Assembly: GCF_012935325.2 (NCBI RefSeq) | Contig: NZ_JABBYG020000005.1 | Location: forward strand, 62,001 to 126,000 | From: Paenibacillus sp. PL91 | GTDB taxonomy: Bacteria; Bacillota; Bacilli; Paenibacillales; Paenibacillaceae | DNA length: 64,000 bases | Direction: 5' to 3' | Part shown: positions 8,901 to 16,086 of the stretch, piece after piece | Layout: the number at the start of each line of letters is the position of its first letter | How positions within the stretch are numbered: position 1 is the first letter of the stretch | The notes under the pieces: generated by a model | What the model saw: only the letters and a program-made list of their open reading frames with translations | Told to the model about the DNA's origin: nothing | The model's database searches: none | Made by a program: the position numbers and the translations under genes

Positions 8901-11900
8901 GGCACGAAGCAGATCGCACCAGGCGCAGTTGGGGAAGAGCAGCTTGCGGAGGGCAGCGTTACATCGTCGAAGCTGGCATTTGGCAGCGTAGGCGCGGATC
9001 AGCTGTCAGCAGGCAGCGTAACAACATCGAAGCTTGCGGAAGGCAGCGTAGGAGCGGATCAGCTGTCAGCGGGCAGCGTAACGTCATCTAAACTCGCGCT
9101 GGACAGTGTAGAAGCCGAGCATTTGGCAGCAGGCAGCGTAACGATCTCCAAGCTGGCGGAAGCAAGCGTTGGAACGGAGCAACTAGCTGATACTAGCGTA
9201 ACGTCAGCAAAGCTAGTGTCGGGCAGTGTGGAAGCGGAGCATTTGGCAGCAGGCAGCGTAACGGTCTCGAAGCTGGCGGAAGCAAGCGTTGGAACGGAGC
9301 AACTAGCTGATACTAGCGTAACGTCAGCAAAGCTAGTGCCGGGCAGTGTGGAAGCGGAGCATTTGGCAGCAGGCAGCGTAACGGTCTCGAAGCTGGCGGA
9401 AGCAAGCGTAGGGACGGAGCAATTAGCTGAAAATAGCGTAACGTCAGCAAAGCTAGCGCTAGGCAGTGTGGAAGCGGAGCATTTGGCAGCAGGCAGCGTA
9501 ACGATCTCCAAGCTGGCGGAAGCAAGCGTTGGAACGGATCAATTAAAGGATGACGGCGTAACAGCCGAGAAGCTAGCGCTGGGCAGTGTGGAAGAGAAGC
9601 ATTTGGCAGCAGGCAGTGTAACGATCTCAAAGCTGGCGAAATCAAGCGTAGGGACGAAGCAATTAACGGATGACAGCGTAACGTCATCGAAGCTTGCGCC
9701 GGGCAGCGTGGAAGCGGAGCATTTGGCAGCAGGCAGCGTAACGATCTTAAAGCTGGCGAAAGAAAGCGTAGGAACGGAGCAATTAATCGATACCAGCGTA
9801 ACAGCAAGAAAGCTAGCGTTAGGCAGCGTGGAAGCGGAGCATTTGGCAGCAGGCAGCGTAACGATCTCGAAGCTGGCGGAAGCAAGCGTAGGAACGGAGC
9901 AATTAATTGATGATAGCGTAACGTCATCCAAGCTAGCGCCGGGCAGTGTGGAAGCGGAGCATTTGGCAGCAGGCAGTGTAACGATCTCGAAGCTGGCGGA
10001 AGCAAGCGTAGGAACGGAGCAATTAACGGATGACAGCGTAACGTCATCCAAGCTGGCGCCGGGCACTGTGGAAGCGGAGCATTTGGCAGCAGGCAGCGTA
10101 ACGATCTCGAAGCTAGCGGAAGCAAGCGTAGGAACGGAGCAATTAACGGATGACAGCGTAACGTCATCCAAGCTAGCGCCTAGCAGTGTGGAAGCGGAGC
10201 ATTTGGCAGAAGGAAGTGTAACGTTCTCGAAGCTAGCGGAAGCCAGCGTTGGAAGGGGGCAATTAAAGGATGATAGCGTAACGTCATCCAAGCTGGCGCC
10301 GGGCAGTGTGGAAGCGGAGCATTTGGCAGCAGGCAGCGTAACGTACTCAAAGCTGGCGGAAGAAAGCGTAGGAACGGAGCAATTAAAGGATGCCAGTGTA
10401 ACAGCCGAGAAGCTAGCACCGGGCAGTGTGGAAGCGGAGCATTTGGCAGCAGGCAGCGTAACGTTCTCGAAGCTAGCAGTAGCCAGCGTTGGAACGGTGC
10501 AATTAAAGGATGACAGCATAACGTCATCCAAGTTAGCGCCGGGCAGTGTGGAAGCGGAGCATTTGGCAGCAGGCAGCGTAACGTTCACAAATCTGGCGGA
10601 AGAAAGCGTAGGAACGGAGCAGTTAAAGGATGCCAGCGTAACAGCCGAGAAGCTAGCGCTAGGCAGTGTGGAAGCGGCGCATTTGGCAGCAGACAGCGTA
10701 ACGATCTCCAAGCTGGCGCAAGCAAGCGTAGGAACGGAGCAATTAACGGATAACAGCGTAACGGAAAAGAAGCTTGCCATCGAGAGCGTAGGTACAGAAC
10801 AACTGGCGCCAGGCAGTGTAACATCGTCGAGGCTTGCGCCAGGCAGCGTGACCTCGTCGAGGCTTGCGCCAGGCAGCGTAGGAACGGAGCAGCTTTCAAC
10901 AGGAAGCATAACGACGTCGAAGCTGGCGCTAGGCAGCGTAGGGACAGAGCAGCTGTTTACAGGGAGCGTAACCTCGTCGAAGCTGGCGCTTGGCAGCGTA
11001 GGAACGGAACAGCTCGCTGAAGGAAGCGTAACGGCGTCGAAGCTGGCATTCGGAATCATAGGGACGCAGCTGTTGTCCACGGGCAGCATAACGACATCGA
11101 AGCTAGCACTCGGCAGCGTAGGAACGGAGCAGCTGTCAGAAGGCAGCGTAACGACATCGAAAATCGCGCTCGGCAGCGTAGGAACAGAGCAGCTTTCAAC
11201 GGGGAGCGTAACTTCGTCGAAGCTAGCGCTTGGCAGCGTAGGAACGGAGCATCTATTAGCCGAAAGCGTTACGACTGTGCAACTGGCACTTGGCAGTGTA
11301 GAAACGGAGCATTTATCAGCCGAAAGCGTCACATCATCGAAGATAGCACCTGCCAGCATAGGACCAGAGCATCTAGCTGCGGAAAGCGTCACATCATCGA
11401 AGTTGGCCCTTGGCAGCGTAGGCGAGGAGCATCTGATTAACGGAAGCGTGACCTCGTCGAAGCTGGCCCTTGGCAGTGTGGGGACGGAGCAGCTGTCAGC
11501 AGGCGGCGTGACCTCGTCGAAGCTCGCAGTAGGAAGCGTAGGAACGGAGCAGATAGCACCGGGGAGCATTACGGCGGATAAGCTTGCAGCCGGGCTTCTG
11601 CCGGAGTACTCGCTGGGCTTAGCAACGATACAATCGGAGCATGTTGCTGATGGAACCATAGCTGGCAGGCATATACAGGAGCAGTCGATTGAGCTCTCAG
11701 CCTTGCGATTTACGCCGATTATTACGACCTCAGGCGGAGGTGTCGTTAAGCAGCAATTCGGGCTTGCGCCCTACAGCTTTGATATTCAAGCGGAGCAAGT
11801 CGAGCTGATTATTCCATTCGAGGAGCCGTTCGCGGACAATCGGTACGTTATAACGGTGACGACTGACAATCCGGCTTGTTATGCGGTTGTTCATTCAAAA

Positions 11901-11993
11901 GCGGCAGATAAAGCAGCTATCATCATCATCCGTACACGCATCAGTCACGAGCCTAGAGGCAGCATCAACTGGATTGCGATTGGCAAAGCATAA
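6000..11993 (+). CDS. Giant decapeptide-repeat protein with WIAG-tail-like C-terminus, candidate spore-surface fibre
   Basis: This 1997-residue protein has no signal peptide or membrane segment. Residues 1-140 are charged and Ala/Glu/Lys-rich (probable coiled coil) and include a short DAV repeat. Residues about 143-1890 are more than 170 uninterrupted ten-residue repeats of the form S-V-x-x-x-x-L-A-x-G, for example SVTSSKLAPG and SVGTEQLADD. The last about 90 residues (1906-1997) form a distinct globular domain ending NWIAIGKA, like the tail domain NCBI calls WIAG-tail; I recall that name but could not search for it. Such repeats resemble trimeric beta-structured fibre shafts of phage tails. 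Ser/Thr in every repeat could serve as O-glycan acceptors. The start has a strong site (AAGGAGAGGA), and a sigma-K-like box lies upstream. Neighbours are glycosyltransferases. Function is inferred. Confidence 0.75.
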   Translation: MTKSNKGKSPKGRKPLFYVDNPHTSELKWLDELNKKKAAALEAAKASLKAAEEKEQKAAEERELKATINAVAPVLDQDDAVDAVDAVDAVEAELATIEQAENEETEELVEQIQEITWEEKQERIEEKKEPEGPPAFIYTDDLVDLAVTAEKIAPGAIDNSKLATGSVHASSLADYSVQSIHLEDGAVISSKIASESITGDHLVNHSISGDKLLDYSISGSKLQSGSITPEKLADRMISTDKIAEGSIESKHLKPFLITSELLADQSVTADKIKSGAIRPENLANESVNNSKLAEGAVTHSKLRDAAVTSEKIAAESIDSEHLKPGALLAEHVSVGIILGKHLAPGEIMAEHLAEGAVGTRELGTKAVKAEQLADESVSSSHLQAASILSTHIGNGQITSEHLADQSVNTTKLADQSVSTMKLVDHSITQSKLSDQSVNAQKLANDSVQSRHLGNRSIISDKIADNQILQSHISAKSITTKHIYPNAILREHLQNGIINEDKLASQAVREEHIGFEAVGMSQLANESVSRSKLTVDAVDGSILANSSVESRHLQDEIVTFQKLSPEALRSYHFSAGSVKGEAISKEAVDGEHLKPAIIEGRHLATDSVDNAKLLDGSVTSSKLAHGAVSERYIAPGAVFSHHLADHVVNSLKLSPESVTTDKLTDLSVSSEKLADGSVTSAKLAPHAVLSSHLAIKSVSSQHIQPDSIRSAHIEARAIGASHLADQSIGHDSLQDGAVTAAKLAFGAVQSKQIADEAVLSRHLGGASVLGIHLGEGSVHGAHLANDSITSDKLTEGSVGAAQLQKGSVGADVLGSGAVGPDHITDGAVTSGKIAPLSIGAKALQPESVYAVHLTKASIGEQALQDESVTRAKIAQDSVASEHVQLESLAGKHLKSDTIQGYHIRKGTITLAHLASDVLAFDKIADETIHGSKLKQGTVGSKQLSVNSVRTEQLNDGAVTREKLAADAIGTKQIAPGAVGEEQLAEGSVTSSKLAFGSVGADQLSAGSVTTSKLAEGSVGADQLSAGSVTSSKLALDSVEAEHLAAGSVTISKLAEASVGTEQLADTSVTSAKLVSGSVEAEHLAAGSVTVSKLAEASVGTEQLADTSVTSAKLVPGSVEAEHLAAGSVTVSKLAEASVGTEQLAENSVTSAKLALGSVEAEHLAAGSVTISKLAEASVGTDQLKDDGVTAEKLALGSVEEKHLAAGSVTISKLAKSSVGTKQLTDDSVTSSKLAPGSVEAEHLAAGSVTILKLAKESVGTEQLIDTSVTARKLALGSVEAEHLAAGSVTISKLAEASVGTEQLIDDSVTSSKLAPGSVEAEHLAAGSVTISKLAEASVGTEQLTDDSVTSSKLAPGTVEAEHLAAGSVTISKLAEASVGTEQLTDDSVTSSKLAPSSVEAEHLAEGSVTFSKLAEASVGRGQLKDDSVTSSKLAPGSVEAEHLAAGSVTYSKLAEESVGTEQLKDASVTAEKLAPGSVEAEHLAAGSVTFSKLAVASVGTVQLKDDSITSSKLAPGSVEAEHLAAGSVTFTNLAEESVGTEQLKDASVTAEKLALGSVEAAHLAADSVTISKLAQASVGTEQLTDNSVTEKKLAIESVGTEQLAPGSVTSSRLAPGSVTSSRLAPGSVGTEQLSTGSITTSKLALGSVGTEQLFTGSVTSSKLALGSVGTEQLAEGSVTASKLAFGIIGTQLLSTGSITTSKLALGSVGTEQLSEGSVTTSKIALGSVGTEQLSTGSVTSSKLALGSVGTEHLLAESVTTVQLALGSVETEHLSAESVTSSKIAPASIGPEHLAAESVTSSKLALGSVGEEHLINGSVTSSKLALGSVGTEQLSAGGVTSSKLAVGSVGTEQIAPGSITADKLAAGLLPEYSLGLATIQSEHVADGTIAGRHIQEQSIELSALRFTPIITTSGGGVVKQQFGLAPYSFDIQAEQVELIIPFEEPFADNRYVITVTTDNPACYAVVHSKAADKAAIIIIRTRISHEPRGSINWIAIGKA
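6234..6269 (+). repeat. Nine-base tandem repeat coding for Asp-Ala-Val
   Basis: Four tandem copies of GATGCTGTT (the last is GATGCAGTT) encode a DAVDAVDAVDAV run in the N-terminal charged region of the giant protein. Such a short perfect repeat is prone to length change. Confidence 0.9.
6481..11670 (+). repeat. In-frame array of 30-bp (decapeptide) repeats
   Basis: From 6481 to 11641 the repeat register never shifts: the equivalent codons (usually Leu-Ala) recur at exact multiples of 30 bases, 172 intervals in all. The first half is diverged in codon use and sequence. The later half is much more uniform, which suggests recent expansion. Confidence 0.9.
9121..10800 (+). repeat. Fourteen tandem 120-bp higher-order units
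   Basis: Within the array, the segment encoding EAEHLAAG recurs every 120 bases from 9121 to 10681 (14 copies; variants EEKHL at 9601 and EAAHL at 10681). Each unit is four decapeptides. Copies are near-identical at DNA level in places (for example 9181-9300 and 9301-9420), marking the youngest part of the array. Confidence 0.88.
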
Positions 11994-12009
11994 TAGATGC
12001 AAGAAGCAT

Positions 12010-12055
12010 GCTGTCCCGCAAGGTCTGAAAAGACCCAAGGGACAGCTGTTTTATT
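12010..12055 (+). terminator. Intrinsic terminator after the giant repeat gene
   Basis: GCTGTCCC (12010-12017) pairs with GGGACAGC (12039-12046), enclosing an inner GGTCT/AGACC stem. A T-rich tract follows. Confidence 0.8.
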
Positions 12056-12130
12056 TTTAGCGCAAACGGAAACTATTGAAGTCATTTCTGCATAAGCTGT
12101 ACGCTTGCCGTTGCGGATATAGCTTCTCTA

Positions 12131-12139
12131 CATACGATA
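12131..12139 (+). promoter_or_regulatory. Sigma-K-like -10 box upstream of the glycosyltransferase at 12185
   Basis: CATACGATA is a perfect CATANNNTA match 46 bases before the ATG at 12185. No AC is seen at the -35 position. Confidence 0.4.
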
Positions 12140-12184
12140 TGATGTTGAACCGAACAATCATATGATGGATTGGAGAGATTACCG

Positions 12185-13573
12185 ATGAGACGCAAAAAAA
12201 GGCCGTTTCGACGTCTCAACAGCAATGCCGGCTTGCGCAATAACACGGAGAAACGATTGGAGAGGTATAAGCTGGGCATAAGTCAAGGCTATCAGCAAGG
12301 ACTGCAGGCTGGTATAGAAAGCTATGGTACCTTTTTCGAAGGCACTAGCATTATCATTCCGAGTGAAAATGAGGTTGAATCGGTAAAAGCATGTATCGAA
12401 GGCATAATGGATCATACCGATCTTCCCTATGAAATCATCGTTATTGATAATAACTCTGCGGATGGCATCGAGCGTTATTTAAGTCAATTGGATGGCCAAG
12501 TGAGATATCGGATTCTATCAGAATCAATCGGTTTTACTGGCGCAGCGAACATAGGCTTTATGATGGCCAAAGGAACGACAATTTTGCTGCTGGACAATCA
12601 TATTCAGCCTACCGAAAACTGGCTTGAAAATTTACTTCTATGTTTGAACAGCGATGCAAATATAGGGATAGTAGGACCCGTATCTAAGGGACTGAGCGGA
12701 AAGCAGCACATGGAGCTGCCCCTCGACGATTTGGAAGATAAGTATGAATCTGCAAGAATCAACAATAAAAGCGACTCGTCCAAGTGGCATCAAGCCGAGC
12801 GACTTACGGACGGCTGCATGTTGTTTCGGCGCGAGCTCCTGGAGAGGGTTGGCTATTTGGATGAAGGCTGCCAAGAGAAGCCGTTTTATGCGGATGACTA
12901 TGGCTTGCGAGTGAGATTGCAAGGCTTTTCGCTCGTTTATGCTAGAGATGCATATGTTCATCTAGCGGAGCAGGAGGAAGAGAGAGCAGCTCTTCGTTCG
13001 ATTGAAAAAGCGCATCATGATTCGAGTCTCTATTTTGCAAATAAGTGGAGCGGGATAGATCCTGTCATTTTAGATATGGAAGCGTCTGCATATAGGCAGT
13101 GCAAATGGCTTCAAGAGCTGGAGACTGCAAGCTGCCAGCGGCTTGGGGAGTCTGCCTTTTACCCGCAGCATTTGGCTGTGAAAGGACTTGGCGAGACGAT
13201 TTATTGGATTGAGAATAGCGTTAGAAGACCAATCGACGGAATATGGGAGGAGACGGCTATTCGCTTGTCGCAGCTTGACTTATGGCGCTGGGCAATGGGC
13301 GAGCCGATTCCTGCGGAAGCATTGTCTGCTTTTAAAAGCTCAAACCGTGCAAAAGATCATGTGGCGCTGCGAGATGGCATGTTGTGCGAGGGTACGAATG
13401 GGAGCAGCTATTACCTAGAAAACGGCAAAAAACGCGCCATTATAAGCAGGCTTGCTGCCGAAGGCTGGGGCCTCGACGCACATCAGCAAACGAAGCTGTC
13501 TGAGGCGGAGTTAAGCGCCATCCCGGATGGTCTGCCAATAATTGCGCCTATAAAGCTGCTTCAAGCTTTGTAG
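12185..13573 (+). CDS. Gly-Tyr-tagged family 2 glycosyltransferase with altered metal site
   Basis: The product is 462 residues. I chose ATG 12185 because GGAGAG lies 8 bases upstream; an in-frame ATG at 12170 lacks a site. Domains in order: a basic N-terminus (MRRKKRPFRR), a Gly-repeat tag (GISQGYQQGLQAG, about 33-45), a GT-A glycosyltransferase domain (TSIIIPSENE, then VIDNNSADG) to about residue 280, and a C-terminal module with two weak copies of a Y-[WY]-x-EN-x-x-x-R-x-I motif (YWIENSVRRPI, YYLENGKKRAI). The paralogue at 31163 has the usual LLLNNDTV metal motif; here it reads LLLDNHIQ, so the metal-binding Asp is replaced by His. The downstream acidic motif ADDYGLR is kept. It may be a divergent or non-catalytic glycosyltransferase. 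It lies between the giant repeat protein and the small helical proteins. Confidence 0.78.
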   Translation: MRRKKRPFRRLNSNAGLRNNTEKRLERYKLGISQGYQQGLQAGIESYGTFFEGTSIIIPSENEVESVKACIEGIMDHTDLPYEIIVIDNNSADGIERYLSQLDGQVRYRILSESIGFTGAANIGFMMAKGTTILLLDNHIQPTENWLENLLLCLNSDANIGIVGPVSKGLSGKQHMELPLDDLEDKYESARINNKSDSSKWHQAERLTDGCMLFRRELLERVGYLDEGCQEKPFYADDYGLRVRLQGFSLVYARDAYVHLAEQEEERAALRSIEKAHHDSSLYFANKWSGIDPVILDMEASAYRQCKWLQELETASCQRLGESAFYPQHLAVKGLGETIYWIENSVRRPIDGIWEETAIRLSQLDLWRWAMGEPIPAEALSAFKSSNRAKDHVALRDGMLCEGTNGSSYYLENGKKRAIISRLAAEGWGLDAHQQTKLSEAELSAIPDGLPIIAPIKLLQAL

Positions 13574-13586
13574 CCTGCAATCGAGT

Positions 13587-13614
13587 ACCACCGATGCGGG
13601 GGACGCATATGTTA
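13587..13614 (+). promoter_or_regulatory. Sigma-K-type promoter of the small-protein operon
   Basis: ACC (13587-13589), exactly 16 bases, then CATATGTTA (13606-13614). Both elements and the spacing fit the sigma-K consensus mACm-16-CATANNNTA. Same geometry as the gerE promoter at 48188-48215. Confidence 0.68.
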
Positions 13615-13637
13615 TAGAAGCAAGGAGGGAGAGTTCC

Positions 13638-13925
13638 ATGCACAAAAGAGTTACGGAGATCATACACCATATGGCTCATACCAATGAACAGCTGGCTCTA
13701 ATCCTCGAGTCAGAACGTCATGTGACGGTTCGGATTTCAGAAGTCGTACAGTCGCTTCCGAACGAATATCCGAATTTCAGCGGAGTATCCGGTGTGCTGG
13801 AAAGTGCGCAGGCGGTGGGGCAGAATATCATCGCTTATTTAAATAGCATCGCGGATTTTGAGGAAACGATTGCTGAGCAGCTTACTTTCGTGATACGTGA
13901 GCTAAATGAAGCGGATGAAGAATGA
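13638..13925 (+). CDS. Small helical protein, paralogue 1 of 3
   Basis: This is a 95-residue, acidic, probably all-helical protein with no cysteine, signal peptide or membrane segment. The ribosome site AAGGAGGGAG is strong. It shares a two-helix pattern with the next two products: an N-terminal segment of the type hhxxhAxxxxxhAxILE (IIHHMAHTNEQLALILE here) and a second segment ending ADFEETIAEQL (compare LTGLQETIAEAV in the 14297 product). I do not recognise a named family. Position directly behind a sigma-K-type promoter and upstream of a Gly-Tyr repeat protein suggests a spore-coat or exosporium structural role, by inference. Confidence 0.75.
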   Translation: MHKRVTEIIHHMAHTNEQLALILESERHVTVRISEVVQSLPNEYPNFSGVSGVLESAQAVGQNIIAYLNSIADFEETIAEQLTFVIRELNEADEE

Positions 13926-13952
13926 TGAGCTTATAAGGAGGCTTTGCTTGAG

Positions 13953-14300
13953 ATGAATCGCGAACATGCATATTTGCGAATGCTAAGCTCAACGGCTAGT
14001 ATACAAAAAAATATAGCGATAATGCTGGAAGCCAAAGCGTTGGAGGCCGAAAAAACGCGATCCTGGATCTGCAACCACTTGCATAGCGATAATTTCAACT
14101 CGCAGCAAGCGCAGCTGGATCAGTCACTGCAGATGCATGATCAGGTCATTGAGGCAATCGATGGGATCGCCAAGGTGAATCATGGTATTGTATCCATAAT
14201 GAAGGCTGTACTGCAGCAGGAGGAAGAAGAATCCGAGGGGTATGGGGAATCAATGCCTTCGCTTGGCAATGGCATCTCATTCGGTAACAAAAACCAATGA
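13953..14300 (+). CDS. Small helical protein, paralogue 2 of 3
   Basis: The product is 115 residues from ATG 13953. An in-frame TTG at 13944 sits only 2 bases from the AAGGAGG site, too close, whereas ATG 13953 is 11 bases away. Predicted helical: MLSSTASIQKNIAIMLEAK matches the first helix of its neighbours, and the C-terminus is glutamate-rich (QQEEEESEG). The stop overlaps the next start (ATGA), so translation is coupled. No known domain is recognised. Confidence 0.72.
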   Translation: MNREHAYLRMLSSTASIQKNIAIMLEAKALEAEKTRSWICNHLHSDNFNSQQAQLDQSLQMHDQVIEAIDGIAKVNHGIVSIMKAVLQQEEEESEGYGESMPSLGNGISFGNKNQ

Positions 14301-14611
14301 GCAGCGTTAGGACGGAACGTGAGGCAAGAGCGGACCTTCTTGCTTCGCTTGCAAGAAGCCAACAAGCGCTTGCCCGTATTTTGGAGTGCGTGGCCGATGT
14401 GACGGGCAGCTCACAAGATACGGCTAAGCTTCTTCGGGATAATGTACGATCGCTTACCGGTTTGCAGGAAACGATTGCAGAGGCGGTTACAGGCCTTGCA
14501 TGGCGCAGAAGGGTGAAGCGAAAGGGAACTCCAACGAAGCCGTGGCTTCAGCCTAAGCTGCCAATTTATGGCGTTCAATGGTCAGGGGGAGAAGCCGTTG
14601 CTGAAAAATAA
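14297..14611 (+). CDS. Small helical protein, paralogue 3 of 3
   Basis: This 104-residue product starts within the stop of the previous gene (ATGA). LLASLARSQQALARILE aligns with the first helix of both upstream paralogues, and LQETIAEAV with the second helix of the 13638 product. Unlike them it has a basic linker (WRRRVKRKG) and a short Trp/Pro-containing tail. The three genes look like successive duplications that then diverged. Function unknown. Confidence 0.7.
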   Translation: MSSVRTEREARADLLASLARSQQALARILECVADVTGSSQDTAKLLRDNVRSLTGLQETIAEAVTGLAWRRRVKRKGTPTKPWLQPKLPIYGVQWSGGEAVAEK

Positions 14612-14849
14612 GCGGAAAGCCGCCCCGAGCTCGAAGGACAGTCCGAAGGGATCGCGCAAGCGAACGAGCCGGAGAAATTCGATTGTAAAAAAGACGCTCC
14701 ATCGCCGCAAGCCGCTGCTTAGGAAGCGGTTTTCACAGAAGGAGAACGAGCAAGCAGAGTTTGGGCAAACCTTTAATATCGGCTATAATACCGGGTTCGC
14801 CAAAGGATTTGAAGACGGACATCAGGCCGCCTATGAGAAGCGGACTTAA
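14598..14849 (+). CDS. Stand-alone basic Gly-Tyr repeat protein
   Basis: The product is 83 residues from TTG 14598. AGGGGGA lies 7 bases upstream; an ATG at 14568 would overlap the previous gene more deeply and lacks a site. The first about 55 residues are extremely Lys/Arg/Ser-rich. The C-terminus is a Gly-aromatic repeat with four-residue period (FNIGYNTGFAKGFEDG). This is the same two-part architecture as the N-terminal tags of the glycosyltransferases in the cluster, here without an enzyme attached. It is the last gene of the small-protein operon and is followed by a strong terminator. It could be an anchoring or scaffold protein that the tagged enzymes co-assemble with; that is inference. 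Confidence 0.72.
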   Translation: MLKNKRKAAPSSKDSPKGSRKRTSRRNSIVKKTLHRRKPLLRKRFSQKENEQAEFGQTFNIGYNTGFAKGFEDGHQAAYEKRT

Positions 14850-14859
14850 TGAATAGAAA

Positions 14860-14920
14860 CCCTATAATCAATCGCTGCCGTGTCGCGCAGTACGATTGAC
14901 TATAGGGCTTCTTTTTTATT
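14860..14920 (+). terminator. Intrinsic terminator of the small-protein operon
   Basis: A 15-base stem, CCCTATAATCAATCG (14860-14874) with CGATTGACTATAGGG (14893-14907), one mismatch, is followed by a T-rich tract. It also separates the convergent fabH-like gene. Confidence 0.85.
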
Positions 14921-15928
14921 TTACAGGGACCACCGAAGGATGACGCCGGCTTGCGTAAGGCCTCCACCAAAGCCATACAGGAGCATGAGCTGGCCTGGCT
15001 TCACAGTACCTGCTTTGACGGCTTCGTCGATAGCAAGCGGTATAGAAGCTGCTGAGGTGTTACCGTAAAGGTTAATGCTGGATAACGTCTGGCTTAGCAA
15101 GAAGCCGGTCCGCTCGCAAAGAGATTCGATGATTCGCATATTTGCGCTGTGGGGAATGAACCAATCGATATCGGCTGCGGAATGGCCGCTGCGCTCTAGA
15201 AGCTGCTGAACTCCTTCCGCTACATGGCTGACTGCCCAGCGATAGACTTCCCGGCCATTTTGCACAATATACCCGTTCGTATGAATGTCATGCTCCCCGA
15301 TTGCAGAAGCTAAGCTGCTGCGGTAAAGCAGATGGCCGCGGGTACCGTCGGTCTTATTATACACGGCAGCAACATCGCCATGTCCGTCCTCAGACGCTTC
15401 TATGAGGAATGCGCCTGCTCCGTCGCCAAACAAAATACAAGTCGTACGATCGGTGTAATCGGTAATTTTGGACAGCGTTTCCGCTCCTATTACTAAAATT
15501 TTGCGATGTGCCCGAGAAAGCAGCAAGCCGTTGGCCAATTGTATGGCGGCGGCAAAGCCTGCGCATGCAGCTTGTATATCGGCTGCTCCTGCGCTCGTGA
15601 TGCCGAAATGAGACTGCACCTGCGACGCTACGCTCGGAAACACGGCATCTGGCGTTGACGTAGCTACAATAATGTAATCGACGTCGGTAACGCTAACGTC
15701 GTAGCGTTCCATCATGTTACGGATAGCGGCAAAGCAAAGATCGCTAGTAAATTGGTTGTCTGCGGCAATATGACGCTCCTTGATGCCGGTTCGCTGCATG
15801 ATCCATTCGTCGCTCGTCTCCACTAGCTTCTCCAAATCAGCATTTGTTAATATTCGTTCAGGAACGTACGAGCCGATAGCGGTAATAACGGCATTCGAAT
15901 GAATGGCAGCATTTTGTGTTGTGTTCAT
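14921..15928 (-). CDS. fabH: 3-oxoacyl-ACP synthase III (FabH-like)
   Basis: This 335-residue enzyme condenses acyl-CoA starters with malonyl-ACP at the first step of fatty-acid synthesis. The catalytic triad is visible: Cys in DIQAACAGF, His in FIPHSANMRI, Asn in NLYGNTSAAS. The N-terminus AVITAIGSYVPERILTN and C-terminus YGFGGGLTQAGVILRW are typical. I chose ATG 15928, with GAGAGGAAG 9 bases upstream, over an in-frame GTG at 15937 that abuts the ribosome site. Two overlapping FapR-like operators lie 22-50 bases upstream, supporting a role in regulated lipid synthesis. It stands alone, so it may be a second FabH copy with its own starter preference. Confidence 0.88.
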   Translation of the reverse strand: MNTTQNAAIHSNAVITAIGSYVPERILTNADLEKLVETSDEWIMQRTGIKERHIAADNQFTSDLCFAAIRNMMERYDVSVTDVDYIIVATSTPDAVFPSVASQVQSHFGITSAGAADIQAACAGFAAAIQLANGLLLSRAHRKILVIGAETLSKITDYTDRTTCILFGDGAGAFLIEASEDGHGDVAAVYNKTDGTRGHLLYRSSLASAIGEHDIHTNGYIVQNGREVYRWAVSHVAEGVQQLLERSGHSAADIDWFIPHSANMRIIESLCERTGFLLSQTLSSINLYGNTSAASIPLAIDEAVKAGTVKPGQLMLLYGFGGGLTQAGVILRWSL

Positions 15929-15949
15929 ACGGAGCACTTCCTCTCATGA

Positions 15950-15979
15950 TTAGTACCAAGTACTAGTAGTTGATACTAA
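15950..15979. promoter_or_regulatory. Two overlapping FapR-like operators upstream of fabH
   Basis: Site 1 is TTAGTACCAAGTACTAG (15950-15966). Site 2 is CTAGTAGTTGATACTAA (15963-15979). Against the B. subtilis FapR operator as I recall it (TTAGTACCTGATACTAA), site 2 matches 14 of 17 positions. FapR represses fatty-acid genes and is released by malonyl-CoA. Confidence 0.65.
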
Positions 15980-16086
15980 TTTACTTTATCCCTTCGTCTT
16001 TGTCAATGAGATGAATAGCGCGTACGGAAAAGACAAACGATAAGAAAAGGTTCGAGGCCTAATTTAAAAAGATGGAGGGTGGCTAA

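Noticed and set aside
9539..11659. 706-codon open frame on the minus strand (and a 284-codon one at 9313-10167)
   Set aside because: It is antisense to the decapeptide array. An in-frame 30-base repeat without stops in one antisense frame gives long open frames automatically; no ribosome site or independent codon pattern is seen.
6481..11670. CRISPR-like or satellite array
   Set aside because: The repeats are directly adjacent, in one frame, without unique spacers, and all encode the decapeptide. No cas genes.
12170..12184. ATG at 12170 as start of the glycosyltransferase gene
   Set aside because: It overlaps the ribosome site GGAGAG that fits ATG 12185.
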